Source: Fibrobacter sp.
GTDB taxonomy: Bacteria; Fibrobacterota; Fibrobacteria; Fibrobacterales; Fibrobacteraceae
Assembly: GCA_024398955.1 (NCBI GenBank)
Contig: JAKSIG010000028.1
Coordinates: forward strand, 1-35,810
DNA length: 35,810 nucleotides
Reading direction: 5' to 3'
The notes below the pieces were generated by a model. That model was not told the DNA's origin. It did not search any database and saw only the letters and a list, made by a program, of their open reading frames with translations. This document shows, one piece after another, positions 15,908 to 24,082 of the stretch. Numbering within the stretch: the stretch's first letter is position 1; each line of letters begins with the position of its first letter. Position numbers and translations under genes: made by a program.

Positions 15908-16960
15908 TTACAGCAAGCCGTGTTGCCTGAGGATTTCGGCGTATGCGTCTCGCTCCTTGGCGTTTTTGTCGGCACGGGCTTTTTCTGCTTCTAGCTCTTG
16001 TTTGTTCACCGCAAGTTCCTGCTTATTCGCCGCAAGTTCCTGCTTGTTGGCGGCAAGCTCTTGTTTGTTCGCAGCAAGTTCCTGCTTATTCGCTGCAAGT
16101 TCCTGCTTATTGGCAGCAAGTTCTTGCTTGTTTACCGCAAGCTCCTGCCTATTGGCTTCGATGGCTCGCTTTTGCTCGGCAATTTCTTCTTCTTGCTGTT
16201 TGATCAATTCTTCGGTGTACTTGCGAGTAGAGATTGCATCCAGTCTGCGACGCTCCTCCATTTCCTTGCGGTAGGCTTCGATTTGGTCAGCACTAAATGC
16301 CATAAGATCCTCGTACACGTCTTCAAAAGGTTCAACCCGGGTGGGTGTCGCGATAAATTTACACAAATCCAAAAGGTTTTGCAAGTATTCGCTGTTTTTG
16401 CCAACATTTTCGCGGATTGCCTGTTCAAGATAGTTCAGCTGGATAATGCACCAATGCATGGTGTCGAATTTGAACATGCGATTTTCCTGTGCGGAAATAT
16501 CCAAATTCAAGAGCCATGATGTGTTCGGGAAAATGCAATCCTGCGAAATGATAATCTGGTAGCATTTTTTCAGATCCTTATATTTAGCGCCTTTGGTTGC
16601 CTGGGAGGCGTAGAGCTTGGCGCCGTAATATGAAAGCCTCTTGGCGTAATCGTCCTTTTCGGTCCACAGCTGTACTTCTACATCGGCCTCGTCGCCATCG
16701 TCCATGACCACGCGGACATCGAAGCGTGAGGTCTTTTCGGTTTTGGGCTGCGTGGATGCGAAGGTTTCTGTAACCAGAGGCTCCGCCTTTTGCAACTTCT
16801 TGCCAATGAGCGTTGACATTAGCTGCCGCAAGTTCTCCCGGGACTTGGGATTGTCGCGGGTATATACATACTTGAAGGCGCAATCCGCCAACAGCGAGGC
16901 AATTTCAGTTTTTGGGGATTCGTTGTGAGCGAAGGTGGTTGCTGTTTTTTGTGTGGGCAT
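15908..16960 (-). CDS. Rpn-family PD-(D/E)XK protein with heptad-repeat coiled-coil tail
   Basis: The N-terminal half (about 12-200) matches the PD-(D/E)XK family often annotated as recombination-promoting nuclease or putative transposase. Catalytic candidates are Asp81 and Glu95-x-Gln97 in RFDVRVV...ADVEVQ. From about 220 on the protein is a charged helix, and it contains eight consecutive 7-residue units of the type NKQELAA; it then ends EILRQHGLL. The ATG at 16960 has AGGAG (16970-16966) as a good ribosome binding site. A promoter is placed at 17060-17033, with an intrinsic terminator between it and the gene. It ends 9 bp from the convergent EF-G-like gene. A second gene of the same general family is at 35090. 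The cellular role is unknown; horizontally mobile DNA rearrangement is the family's suggested theme. Confidence 0.85.
   Translation of the reverse strand: MPTQKTATTFAHNESPKTEIASLLADCAFKYVYTRDNPKSRENLRQLMSTLIGKKLQKAEPLVTETFASTQPKTEKTSRFDVRVVMDDGDEADVEVQLWTEKDDYAKRLSYYGAKLYASQATKGAKYKDLKKCYQIIISQDCIFPNTSWLLNLDISAQENRMFKFDTMHWCIIQLNYLEQAIRENVGKNSEYLQNLLDLCKFIATPTRVEPFEDVYEDLMAFSADQIEAYRKEMEERRRLDAISTRKYTEELIKQQEEEIAEQKRAIEANRQELAVNKQELAANKQELAANKQELAANKQELAANKQELAANKQELAVNKQELEAEKARADKNAKERDAYAEILRQHGLL
15993..16160 (-). repeat. Eight 21-bp coding repeats (7-residue NKQEL units)
   Basis: Eight contiguous 21-bp units, each coding for a heptad of the type (A/V)NKQELA. Units differ at only a few synonymous or conservative positions. 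The repeat lies inside the coiled-coil tail of the Rpn-family gene. Unit gain or loss would keep the frame and change only stalk length. Confidence 0.9.
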
Positions 16961-16972
16961 ATTATCTCCTAT

Positions 16973-17003
16973 AAGAAAAAAACACTTGATTAACTCAAGT
17001 GTT
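16973..17003 (-). terminator. Intrinsic terminator between DUF58 gene/promoter and the Rpn gene start
   Basis: AACACTTGA (16981-16989) and TCAAGTGTT (16995-17003) form a perfect 9-bp stem with a five-base loop. On the minus strand a run of T residues follows directly. It ends the DUF58 transcript, but lies downstream of the predicted Rpn promoter. Confidence 0.85.
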
Positions 17004-17032
17004 CAGGAGACGATTCGTAACGCTCGGGATGT

Positions 17033-17060
17033 AATATAGCTAAGCCGTCTATTTTGTAAA
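17033..17060 (-). promoter_or_regulatory. Predicted promoter of the Rpn-family gene
   Basis: TTTACA (17060-17055), a 16-base spacer and TATATT (17038-17033) on the minus strand, each 5/6 to consensus. Transcription would start about 30 bases before the terminator hairpin. Confidence 0.6.
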
Positions 17061-17086
17061 GGGTCAAAAGGTAAAAGAATTGTAAA

Positions 17087-17977
<891 letters not shown>

Positions 17978-18119
17978 TTCAAATCTCTTTTACGAAAACC
18001 AATATACAAAATTCAAAAAAATGGAAATTTCACAAATTTGATTTTTTTGATGGAGAAAATTGATGTTCTTTTAAATTCTTTCATGAAAATCCATTTTTTT
18101 ATAAAAAATGATGTTTTTG

Positions 18120-18148
18120 TTGACAATTTATAGGGGATTCACGATAAA
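18120..18148 (+). promoter_or_regulatory. Promoter of the PARG-like gene
   Basis: TTGACA (18120-18125), a 17-base spacer and GATAAA (18143-18148). GAGG at 18153-18156 is the ribosome binding site for ATG 18162. The rest of the 184-bp gap is AT-rich without other clear structure. Confidence 0.6.
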
Positions 18149-18161
18149 GAATTGAGGCTAT

Positions 18162-18989
18162 ATGACGACAAGAGAAAAACTTATTGAAATTTTTCAGGAT
18201 ACCCTGAACATGATCCAGGAAAATGCCGCCCTGAAAAAGGCGGTAGAAGTCTCGCTGCAAGGTGCAAAACTTTATGGTGAGACAGAATCGGTAGAATGTG
18301 CTGGGGAATGTGCAAAATCCTGCGCTATCTCAGTTTCACGCCATCGCACTTTTGAAGCCGCCAGAAAACTGAAGTCAAAATATGCGGGCAAGCGTATTGC
18401 TGTCTTGAATTTTGCGTCGGCGACAAATCCCGGAGGCGGTGTTACCAATGGAGCATTTGCCCAGGAAGAATGCCTGTGCCGCTGTTCTACGCTCTATCCG
18501 GTTTTGGTAAAGGATGACTTTATCAAGAATTATTACCGCTTTCATCGCAAGCGAAGCGACCACCTTTATACAGATGCCTGCATTTATGCTCCCGATGTAA
18601 CGGTAATCAAAAGTGATGTAGAAGAACCGGCCCGATTGCCAAAGAAGGACTGGCTTGCGGTCGATGTCATAACCTGCGCTGCGCCCAATTTGTGGTTCGA
18701 CGCCCAGGGCGTTAGCCGCGAGGATTTGCTGAAACTTCATCTGAAACGTGGAGAACGCATTATCCAGGTGGCGCTGGCGAATAAGGTTGACGTTCTTGTA
18801 CTGGGAGCATTTGGCTGTGGAGCCTTTAGAAACGACCCTGTTGTGGTGGCAGAGGCCTATCGTCAGCTGCTGGAAAAGTACGGGAATCAATTTACTGCAG
18901 TGGAATTTGCGGTCTACTGCAACTCGCGTCAGGGATCAGCGAACTATGACGCCTTCGCAAACGTTTTCACCAATAACCGTCCTTTGTAG
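18162..18989 (+). CDS. Bacterial PARG-type macrodomain protein (TIGR02452-like)
   Basis: Predicted to remove ADP-ribose chains (poly(ADP-ribose) glycohydrolase). The diagnostic sequence GGG-(7)-QEE is present: PGGGVTNGAFAQEECLCR at 90-107, with the two catalytic glutamates at 102 and 103. The rest of the macrodomain is visible (ITCAAPNLWF; VLGAFGCGAFRNDP; VEFAVYC), and the 275-residue length is usual for the family. There is no ADP-ribosyltransferase beside it, so its substrate is unclear; known roles are reversal of ADP-ribosylation in stress or in phage defence. It has its own promoter and terminator, so it seems a single-gene unit. Confidence 0.88.
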   Translation: MTTREKLIEIFQDTLNMIQENAALKKAVEVSLQGAKLYGETESVECAGECAKSCAISVSRHRTFEAARKLKSKYAGKRIAVLNFASATNPGGGVTNGAFAQEECLCRCSTLYPVLVKDDFIKNYYRFHRKRSDHLYTDACIYAPDVTVIKSDVEEPARLPKKDWLAVDVITCAAPNLWFDAQGVSREDLLKLHLKRGERIIQVALANKVDVLVLGAFGCGAFRNDPVVVAEAYRQLLEKYGNQFTAVEFAVYCNSRQGSANYDAFANVFTNNRPL

Positions 18990-19024
18990 CCATAACAAAA
19001 AGAGTGTTGTGTTGTGTGAAAAGG

Positions 19025-19059
19025 TACCGTCGGGGAGCAATTCCCGGCGGTATTTTTTT
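19025..19059 (+). terminator. Terminator after the PARG-like gene
   Basis: TACCGTCGGG (19025-19034) pairs with CCCGGCGGTA (19043-19052) with one wobble; seven T residues follow. Confidence 0.88.
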
Positions 19060-19126
19060 AATGTTTGTTTTGGCGGATTTTTTTATTAGATTAATCAACA
19101 AGAATACCTGCGAAAGAAGATGCTCT

Positions 19127-19501
19127 ATGCAGAAAGAAGAAAAAGTTTATGACAACGTAGAAGTCCATAGCATGGATGAACTGAACCAGAAACAGAAGGT
19201 TCAGAATGAGAACAAGCTCCCTAAACGCATAGCCTTTGTGCTTGCGGCCATGGCCTTGATTTATGACATTTCTCCTTTTGATGCCATATCAGATGCCATT
19301 CCTGTTTTGGGGTGGATCGATGATTTTGGATTGTCTACTGCGGCTATCTTGAATCTTTACCAACAGTATGCCGATGAAGCAAATTCGAAGCTGATCAAGT
19401 GGCTAAAGTATGCCAAGTGGACTTTGGTTGGCCTTGTTGTGGTTGCAGGCATTGCCTTTGGCGGGTTGATTGCCGCTATTGTAGCGGTTGTTCAGAAATA
19501 G
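19127..19501 (+). CDS. Small DUF1232 (YkvA-like) membrane protein
   Basis: A 124-residue protein. The core (ALIYDISPFDAISDAIPVLGWIDDFGLSTAAI) is the DUF1232 motif, in which a transmembrane hairpin contains PFD..PD-like acidic residues. A second hydrophobic segment (about 100-120) ends the protein. I choose the ATG at 19127 (MQKEEKVYD); the longer frame from 19004 would run through the terminator of the previous gene. The ribosome binding site is weak. No function is established for this family. Confidence 0.75.
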   Translation: MQKEEKVYDNVEVHSMDELNQKQKVQNENKLPKRIAFVLAAMALIYDISPFDAISDAIPVLGWIDDFGLSTAAILNLYQQYADEANSKLIKWLKYAKWTLVGLVVVAGIAFGGLIAAIVAVVQK

Positions 19502-19521
19502 AAATTTTGTTTTTTGTAACC

Positions 19522-19556
19522 AAAACCCCTGCAGAATTTCTTCTGCAGGGGTTTTT
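19522..19556. terminator. Strong terminator after the DUF1232 gene, probably bidirectional
   Basis: A 15-bp perfect stem: AAAACCCCTGCAGAA against TTCTGCAGGGGTTTT around a four-base loop. It serves the plus-strand gene and, read on the other strand, the convergent AAA gene. Confidence 0.9.
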
Positions 19557-19592
19557 GCTTTAGGAGTTATATGAAAGGATTTCTTGAGTGGG

Positions 19593-21998
19593 TTAAAATC
19601 CCATGGTGCGTCCGGCCTTGGAATCCTTGCAGCGCAATTCCTTGCGGAGTTCGGCTTCGATGCGTTCGGGTGTCTTGCTGCTTGCGGGGAAGTAACGCAG
19701 GCGGCCGTTAACCGCGTTAAAGTCTCCGGGAGTGAGCATGGGGATATTTGCTACAGAGTCGGGGCAGGCAGTGTCAGGGAAGAACACATCCCAGATATGA
19801 CGCACGCCTTCGGGTTTCAGGTAGTCAAAACCAAGCTTCAATGCGAAACGGCGAGAACTTGCAGGATCCAGGTGGTTTTCGAAGTTGGTGGCCGCCACAA
19901 AGATTCCCTTGAAGTTTTCCATCTGGGTCAAAAGCTCATTGACCTTAGAAACTTCATGATTCTGTGTAGCGCCTGCGCGATTGTTCAGCACGCTGTCCGC
20001 TTCGTCAAAGAATAGGATGGACTTAGTGCGATTCGCTTCTTCGAAAGCAGCGGCAATCTGGGCTTCGGTCTGGCCTACAAACATTCCAAGCAGGTCGCTG
20101 GCTCGCTTGATAATCAGATTGCGTCCCAGTGCGCGGGCCATGTATCGTACGAATTCGGTCTTGCCGGTACCCGGAGGGCCATAAAGCAGGATGTTCAGGG
20201 AATTGGGTGCGTCATCTTCTTCAAGGGTGTTCCATACCTGATCGTAATTTCGGACTACTTCCATAATTTCGTTGGTGGAACCTTCTATGTTTAGGCCTTC
20301 CAGCGAATAGTTGGGCGCATGGCTTTCTACGTCCTTGAGGTTGCCGTTGCGGATTCCCATAAGGTGGGTGTGGGCCTTGAGAATGCGAGCGATGGTCTTG
20401 TAGCTGTCGGCAGATTCGGTTGCGCCGCAAACAATGAGATTCTTGGTGCGCTGAACGGCTAAGGTGAGGCCGCCTGCCATGGCGGGGTATTCTACCACAA
20501 GTTTCAGCTTTTCTTCGTCGGTGAGCATGTCTTCGGCATCTTGAGCCTTAAGTACAGAATTTAATACGCTAAGACGCTCATCTTTTGCCAGGGGCTTGAA
20601 GGCCATAGAAAAGTCGAAGCGGCGTCGGGTACTGTCTTCCACAAAATTCATCTTGTTGGAAATCCAGATGACGGGAGTACGGAGAGTTTCGAAGAAGTGG
20701 TTGAGGGAACCCTTTTCTCCAAAATTCAGGACCATGTCGGCTTCATCAACAAGGATGATTCCTGGATTTTTTTCGCAGTGCCAGTCGGCCAGGGTAACTG
20801 CGCGCAGGCGGTACTGCAACAGATTGTTGTTGCGGGATTCCAGACGTCGGCCTCCGATTTCTTCGTCATCTACATCAATGCTGACTTCCCATAGGGGAAC
20901 ATTAAGTTCTGCGGCCAGAGCCTTGGCGAGTTCTGTCTTTCCTGTGCCGGGTACGCCATAGAGCAGTACATTCAGCGGGCTGTTACGATCGTGATTCTTG
21001 AGCATTGTCAATAGAAGACGTGCGTCGGGATTCTTGCCCTGAAGTTGTTCGAAATTTACGGTTGCGCTGGGTGCCGGTGCAAAAGCCTTCATCTTGGTGC
21101 CATCGCTGTATCCACTCAGAAACTTGCAGACTTCATTGGGCAGGTCCAGGCTATCGCCTAATAGGTTCAAGCGGTTCAATGCGCTGTTCTTGCCCAAAAG
21201 TTCCGAAATTCGTTCGGTGGAAAAGCCGGTAGCGCGGGCGATGTTCATTAGGCTATTGACGTTGTTTTCGTTGTCGCGGAAACGGCGATGGCGCAAGAAG
21301 CTACGTTCGGATTCCTGAATTTCGAAATCCGGGCTGTCGCGGAGCCACAAGTACAAAAGCATTTCGAGCTCGTCGTCGTTTAGACGGTAGGTTTCCTTGA
21401 CCTTCTGGACGCGTGCGAAAGAGGTGTCGTTCTTTTTAACGCCCTTCTTTAGGGCGTACATGGCAAAATCCAGGAAATGGTCACAGATGGTGCGCTGCAG
21501 TTCCTGGTACAGCATGGGGTTCATGTCGTCGGAATCAGCGTTGTTGATTGCCTTTAGCAAATTGGCGATGGCCTTGGAGTGGCAATCGGGTTTATCTTCG
21601 TCGATGTAGCGCTTGATGGCGCGCAAAAAGTGACCGCTGCAGACGTCGGTGCGCATGCCGTCTTCTTCATCATCATCAATGCAAATTTCGTCGATGCAGC
21701 CGGGAATTTCCTGATTAGCTCGTTTTTTCTTAGGCTTTTTCAGCAGGGGCTTGAACATCTTGACAACATCTTCAACGACGGTGATTGTATGTTTTTCATC
21801 CATCAGGCGAATGGCAACCGCGGAATTGACGCATTCGGGATTCTGTTGTAAAATTCGCACCCAGTATTCCAGGATCTTTAGGGAGGAGAACACCATATTT
21901 TCTTTATTGGGCTTGATGTTGCCGGATTTTTCAAGCTTTGTGCAGATGGTGCTGAAATACTTGTTACTAGAAATTGTGTTATTAATATTTACTGTCAT
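19593..21998 (-). CDS. Tandem AAA+ ATPase (two AAA modules) with unknown N-terminal region
   Basis: An 801-residue protein with two ATPase modules. The first has GVPGTGKT (348-355) and ILVDEADM (Walker B, about 415-422), with an Arg finger-like STRRRF. The second has GPPGTGKT (607-614), ILFFDEAD (661-668) and ASSRRF. The first ~320 residues are helical, contain an acidic patch near 107-113 (DDDEED) and match nothing I recognise. The last ~80 residues contain a helical bundle. No Walker residue is missing in either module. The protein could remodel or unfold other proteins, as ClpA- or CDC48-like proteins do, but the substrate is unknown. Start ATG 21998 follows AGGGTGAT, and a TTGACA promoter candidate is just upstream. 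Confidence 0.85.
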   Translation of the reverse strand: MTVNINNTISSNKYFSTICTKLEKSGNIKPNKENMVFSSLKILEYWVRILQQNPECVNSAVAIRLMDEKHTITVVEDVVKMFKPLLKKPKKKRANQEIPGCIDEICIDDDEEDGMRTDVCSGHFLRAIKRYIDEDKPDCHSKAIANLLKAINNADSDDMNPMLYQELQRTICDHFLDFAMYALKKGVKKNDTSFARVQKVKETYRLNDDELEMLLYLWLRDSPDFEIQESERSFLRHRRFRDNENNVNSLMNIARATGFSTERISELLGKNSALNRLNLLGDSLDLPNEVCKFLSGYSDGTKMKAFAPAPSATVNFEQLQGKNPDARLLLTMLKNHDRNSPLNVLLYGVPGTGKTELAKALAAELNVPLWEVSIDVDDEEIGGRRLESRNNNLLQYRLRAVTLADWHCEKNPGIILVDEADMVLNFGEKGSLNHFFETLRTPVIWISNKMNFVEDSTRRRFDFSMAFKPLAKDERLSVLNSVLKAQDAEDMLTDEEKLKLVVEYPAMAGGLTLAVQRTKNLIVCGATESADSYKTIARILKAHTHLMGIRNGNLKDVESHAPNYSLEGLNIEGSTNEIMEVVRNYDQVWNTLEEDDAPNSLNILLYGPPGTGKTEFVRYMARALGRNLIIKRASDLLGMFVGQTEAQIAAAFEEANRTKSILFFDEADSVLNNRAGATQNHEVSKVNELLTQMENFKGIFVAATNFENHLDPASSRRFALKLGFDYLKPEGVRHIWDVFFPDTACPDSVANIPMLTPGDFNAVNGRLRYFPASSKTPERIEAELRKELRCKDSKAGRTMGF

Positions 21999-22039
21999 AT
22001 CACCCTATATTTTTTGGGGGGAGGCCCCTTCTTACATGG

Positions 22040-22074
22040 GTTATATCGTTTGAAACTGCTTGATTGTCAATCAA
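22040..22074 (-). promoter_or_regulatory. Promoter and small palindrome upstream of the AAA+ gene
   Basis: The minus strand has TTGACA (22070-22065) with GATATA at 17 bases or TATAAC (22045-22040) at 19. The -35 is inside TTGATTG-T-CAATCAA (22060-22074), a 7-bp inverted repeat that could be a regulator site. Confidence 0.45.
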
Positions 22075-22121
22075 GGCGACAATTTTTTGTTCGCAGTAAA
22101 TTGACGCAGTTTTTGTAGAAA

Positions 22122-23102
22122 CTACAGGAGAGAATATTTCTGGCTGCGTCCGCCCTTTGTTTCGGCCTTGAAAATGCCCTTGGCCATAAGGGACTGTATG
22201 TCGCGTAAAGAAGAATCGTGGCTCACGCCAGTAAGGGCTGCCGCCTCCTTTACAGAGAATGCAGAGGGCAGTTCCCCGGCCAAAACAGCTTCCAGCAGGC
22301 GGCGTTCTCTTGGGGTAAAATCCATCTGGCTGAACTTCATGCGGAACTGCATGTTCCTTAATGCGGGGGCGAGTTCCTCCAGACGCGTCTCAATGGAACT
22401 GCGCAGTGCGCCTAAGAAGAACAGGATCCATTCCGTTAAATCGCCATTGCCAATTTGTGCGTGATAGAGAATGCGATTGTAGTCGTCACGATTTTTTAGT
22501 AGGGCGGCATTCAATGCATATTGGCATCGGGCGGTTTCTTCGTTTCGGGCTAGAAGCATGGCACTTAGGGTGCGTGCGATTCTGCCGTTTCCGTCTTCGA
22601 AGGGTCTGATTGTCAGGAACCAGAATTGTGCGATGGCCGCCTTAATGGCTCCGTCGACGGTTGCTGTCTCGAACCAAGTCAAGAAGCGTTCCATTTCGTG
22701 GGGGATGCGGTCGGGGGAGACTCCCCACTGGCTTTCCTTTTCGCGAAACTTGCGGACCTTGTTCTGGCCGATGGCGGCGTGCCAGGCGAAAAGTCGGTCT
22801 TCTGTCAGAGGCGTATTGGCGTTCTGCAATGCACCAAGAATGTTTCGGATCTGGTCTACGGCTCCGTTTCGTTTTGCAATCTCGAGCTTTACCTGTTCAG
22901 CGTCCAGGACGTAGTTGTCCAGCGCAAAACTTGCCACAATATCCTGCGAGAGAATGGCTGCTTCTACTTCACGGTTACTTACCAAGTCTGCAATTCCCAC
23001 CAGCTTACCTTCTAAAAGGCGAGTCTTGCCCAAAGTATCAGAAACACTCTGGTAATTGTAGCGGAAGTTTGTCCAGTCGGGGTATTGGTGGATATAAAGC
23101 AC
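22122..23102 (-). CDS. Fic-family protein (DUF4172-Fic) with altered catalytic and inhibitory motifs
   Basis: Fic proteins transfer AMP or related groups to hydroxyls. The N-terminus (YIHQYPDWTNF) is the DUF4172 type. The Fic motif here is IRPFEDGNGRIAR (165-177): the catalytic His expected before PF is Arg166 (codon AGA at 22607-22605). The rest of the motif, including GNGR, is intact. In the inhibitory helix motif S-x-x-x-E-(G/N), Asp62 replaces Glu (SFALDN). A winged-helix tail follows (about 262-326, with VSHDSSLRDIQSLMAKG). The protein thus looks full length but changed at both sites: it may be inactive as an AMP transferase or do other chemistry. GTG start; PrmA diverges 25 bp away. Confidence 0.85.
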   Translation of the reverse strand: MLYIHQYPDWTNFRYNYQSVSDTLGKTRLLEGKLVGIADLVSNREVEAAILSQDIVASFALDNYVLDAEQVKLEIAKRNGAVDQIRNILGALQNANTPLTEDRLFAWHAAIGQNKVRKFREKESQWGVSPDRIPHEMERFLTWFETATVDGAIKAAIAQFWFLTIRPFEDGNGRIARTLSAMLLARNEETARCQYALNAALLKNRDDYNRILYHAQIGNGDLTEWILFFLGALRSSIETRLEELAPALRNMQFRMKFSQMDFTPRERRLLEAVLAGELPSAFSVKEAAALTGVSHDSSLRDIQSLMAKGIFKAETKGGRSQKYSLL

Positions 23103-23127
23103 GAATTAAAAATATTAAATTTTAACC

Positions 23128-23970
23128 ATGCAAAAAGTTGATACATGGTACAAGGCCCAGGGCTATTGCTCTGAAGAAGAATATGAAATCGCAAGCTACC
23201 TGCTTTTTGAAGCGGGTGTCGCCACTCTTGAAGAATTAGACCCGGTAGAAGCAGGTCGCACAGACTTCTGTTTTTATACAGGCGATAAGGAAGAACGCGA
23301 TCGTATCGTTGCCCAGTTCCCACAGTATCATTTTGAAGTGGCCGAAGAAGCTGCCAAGGATTGGGACAAGTGGTGGCGTGACCGTGCCCAGCCTGTCTCC
23401 GTAAGCCCCCATCTTGTTGTTCGCCCGCCCTGGGTTGAGTTTACCGCCGAAGATCCAGAAACTGTTGTTCTGGAACTGGAAGCAAAGACTGCTTTTGGCA
23501 CCGGCGAGCACGATACCACCAGTAGCTGCGCCCACTTGATGGAAGAAATCGATTTCAACGGCAAGTCTGTTTTGGATATCGGCACTGGCACTGGCATCTT
23601 GGCCATGTTTGCCCGCCGCAAGGGCGCCAAACTTGCCGTGGGAACTGAAATCGACCCTCTGACTATTCCCTGCATTACCGAAAATTTTGAACGCAACGGC
23701 TTTGACCATAGCGACTGCGTGCTGGGCTTTTTGGATTCCTTCAAGGATGGCATGAAGTTTGATGTGCTGCTCTGCAACATGATTCGCAGCGAACTTTGGC
23801 CCATGCGCGATGACATGGAAGACTTGCTGGCTCCCGGTGGACAGATCATCATCTCTGGCCAGCTTCTCACCGAAAAGGACTACATCCTAAAATGGTTCGA
23901 AGAAGCCGGTTTCACCGTCCAGAAGGAAAGAACCAGCGGCGAATGGTGGAGCGTGCTTGCACGCTCCTGA
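23128..23970 (+). CDS. prmA: Ribosomal protein L11 methyltransferase
   Basis: Trimethylates ribosomal protein L11 using S-adenosylmethionine. The methyltransferase motif I is SVLDIGTGTGILAM and the family-specific loop KTAFGTGEHDTTSS is present. The N-terminal ~90-residue alpha/beta domain is also typical, and the 280-residue length fits. The ATG at 23128 lacks a Shine-Dalgarno site; TTAAAT lies exactly 7 nt upstream, as in other leaderless candidates here. The last codons form a perfect 9-bp hairpin (23948-23967) just before the stop. A strong terminator follows. Confidence 0.9.
   Translation: MQKVDTWYKAQGYCSEEEYEIASYLLFEAGVATLEELDPVEAGRTDFCFYTGDKEERDRIVAQFPQYHFEVAEEAAKDWDKWWRDRAQPVSVSPHLVVRPPWVEFTAEDPETVVLELEAKTAFGTGEHDTTSSCAHLMEEIDFNGKSVLDIGTGTGILAMFARRKGAKLAVGTEIDPLTIPCITENFERNGFDHSDCVLGFLDSFKDGMKFDVLLCNMIRSELWPMRDDMEDLLAPGGQIIISGQLLTEKDYILKWFEEAGFTVQKERTSGEWWSVLARS
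23948..23967. repeat. Perfect hairpin at the end of prmA
   Basis: GGAGCGTGC and GCACGCTCC are separated by TT and end right before the stop codon TGA. As RNA it would be a stable stem within the coding tail. Confidence 0.5.
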
Positions 23971-24010
23971 GTGAGCCGCTGATGGTGACAAACGAGCGAC
24001 TTCGCTTTTA

Positions 24011-24047
24011 AAAAAAGGCCTGCAGCATAAAGCTGCAGGCCTTTTTT
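24011..24047. terminator. Bidirectional terminator between prmA and the HExxH protein
   Basis: AAAAAAGGCCTGCAGC...GCTGCAGGCCTTTTTT, a 16-bp perfect stem around a five-base loop, with A- and T-runs at the two ends. Confidence 0.9.
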
Positions 24048-24082
24048 GGTTTTGGTAGTTTGGAGGAGAATTTTGAAGTCCG

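Noticed and set aside
15993..16160. CRISPR array
   Set aside because: The repeated units are contiguous 21-bp coding repeats without spacers and stay in one long reading frame.
19004..19126. Longer N-terminus for the DUF1232 protein
   Set aside because: The added part reads through the terminator hairpin and T-run of the PARG-like gene and has no family similarity.
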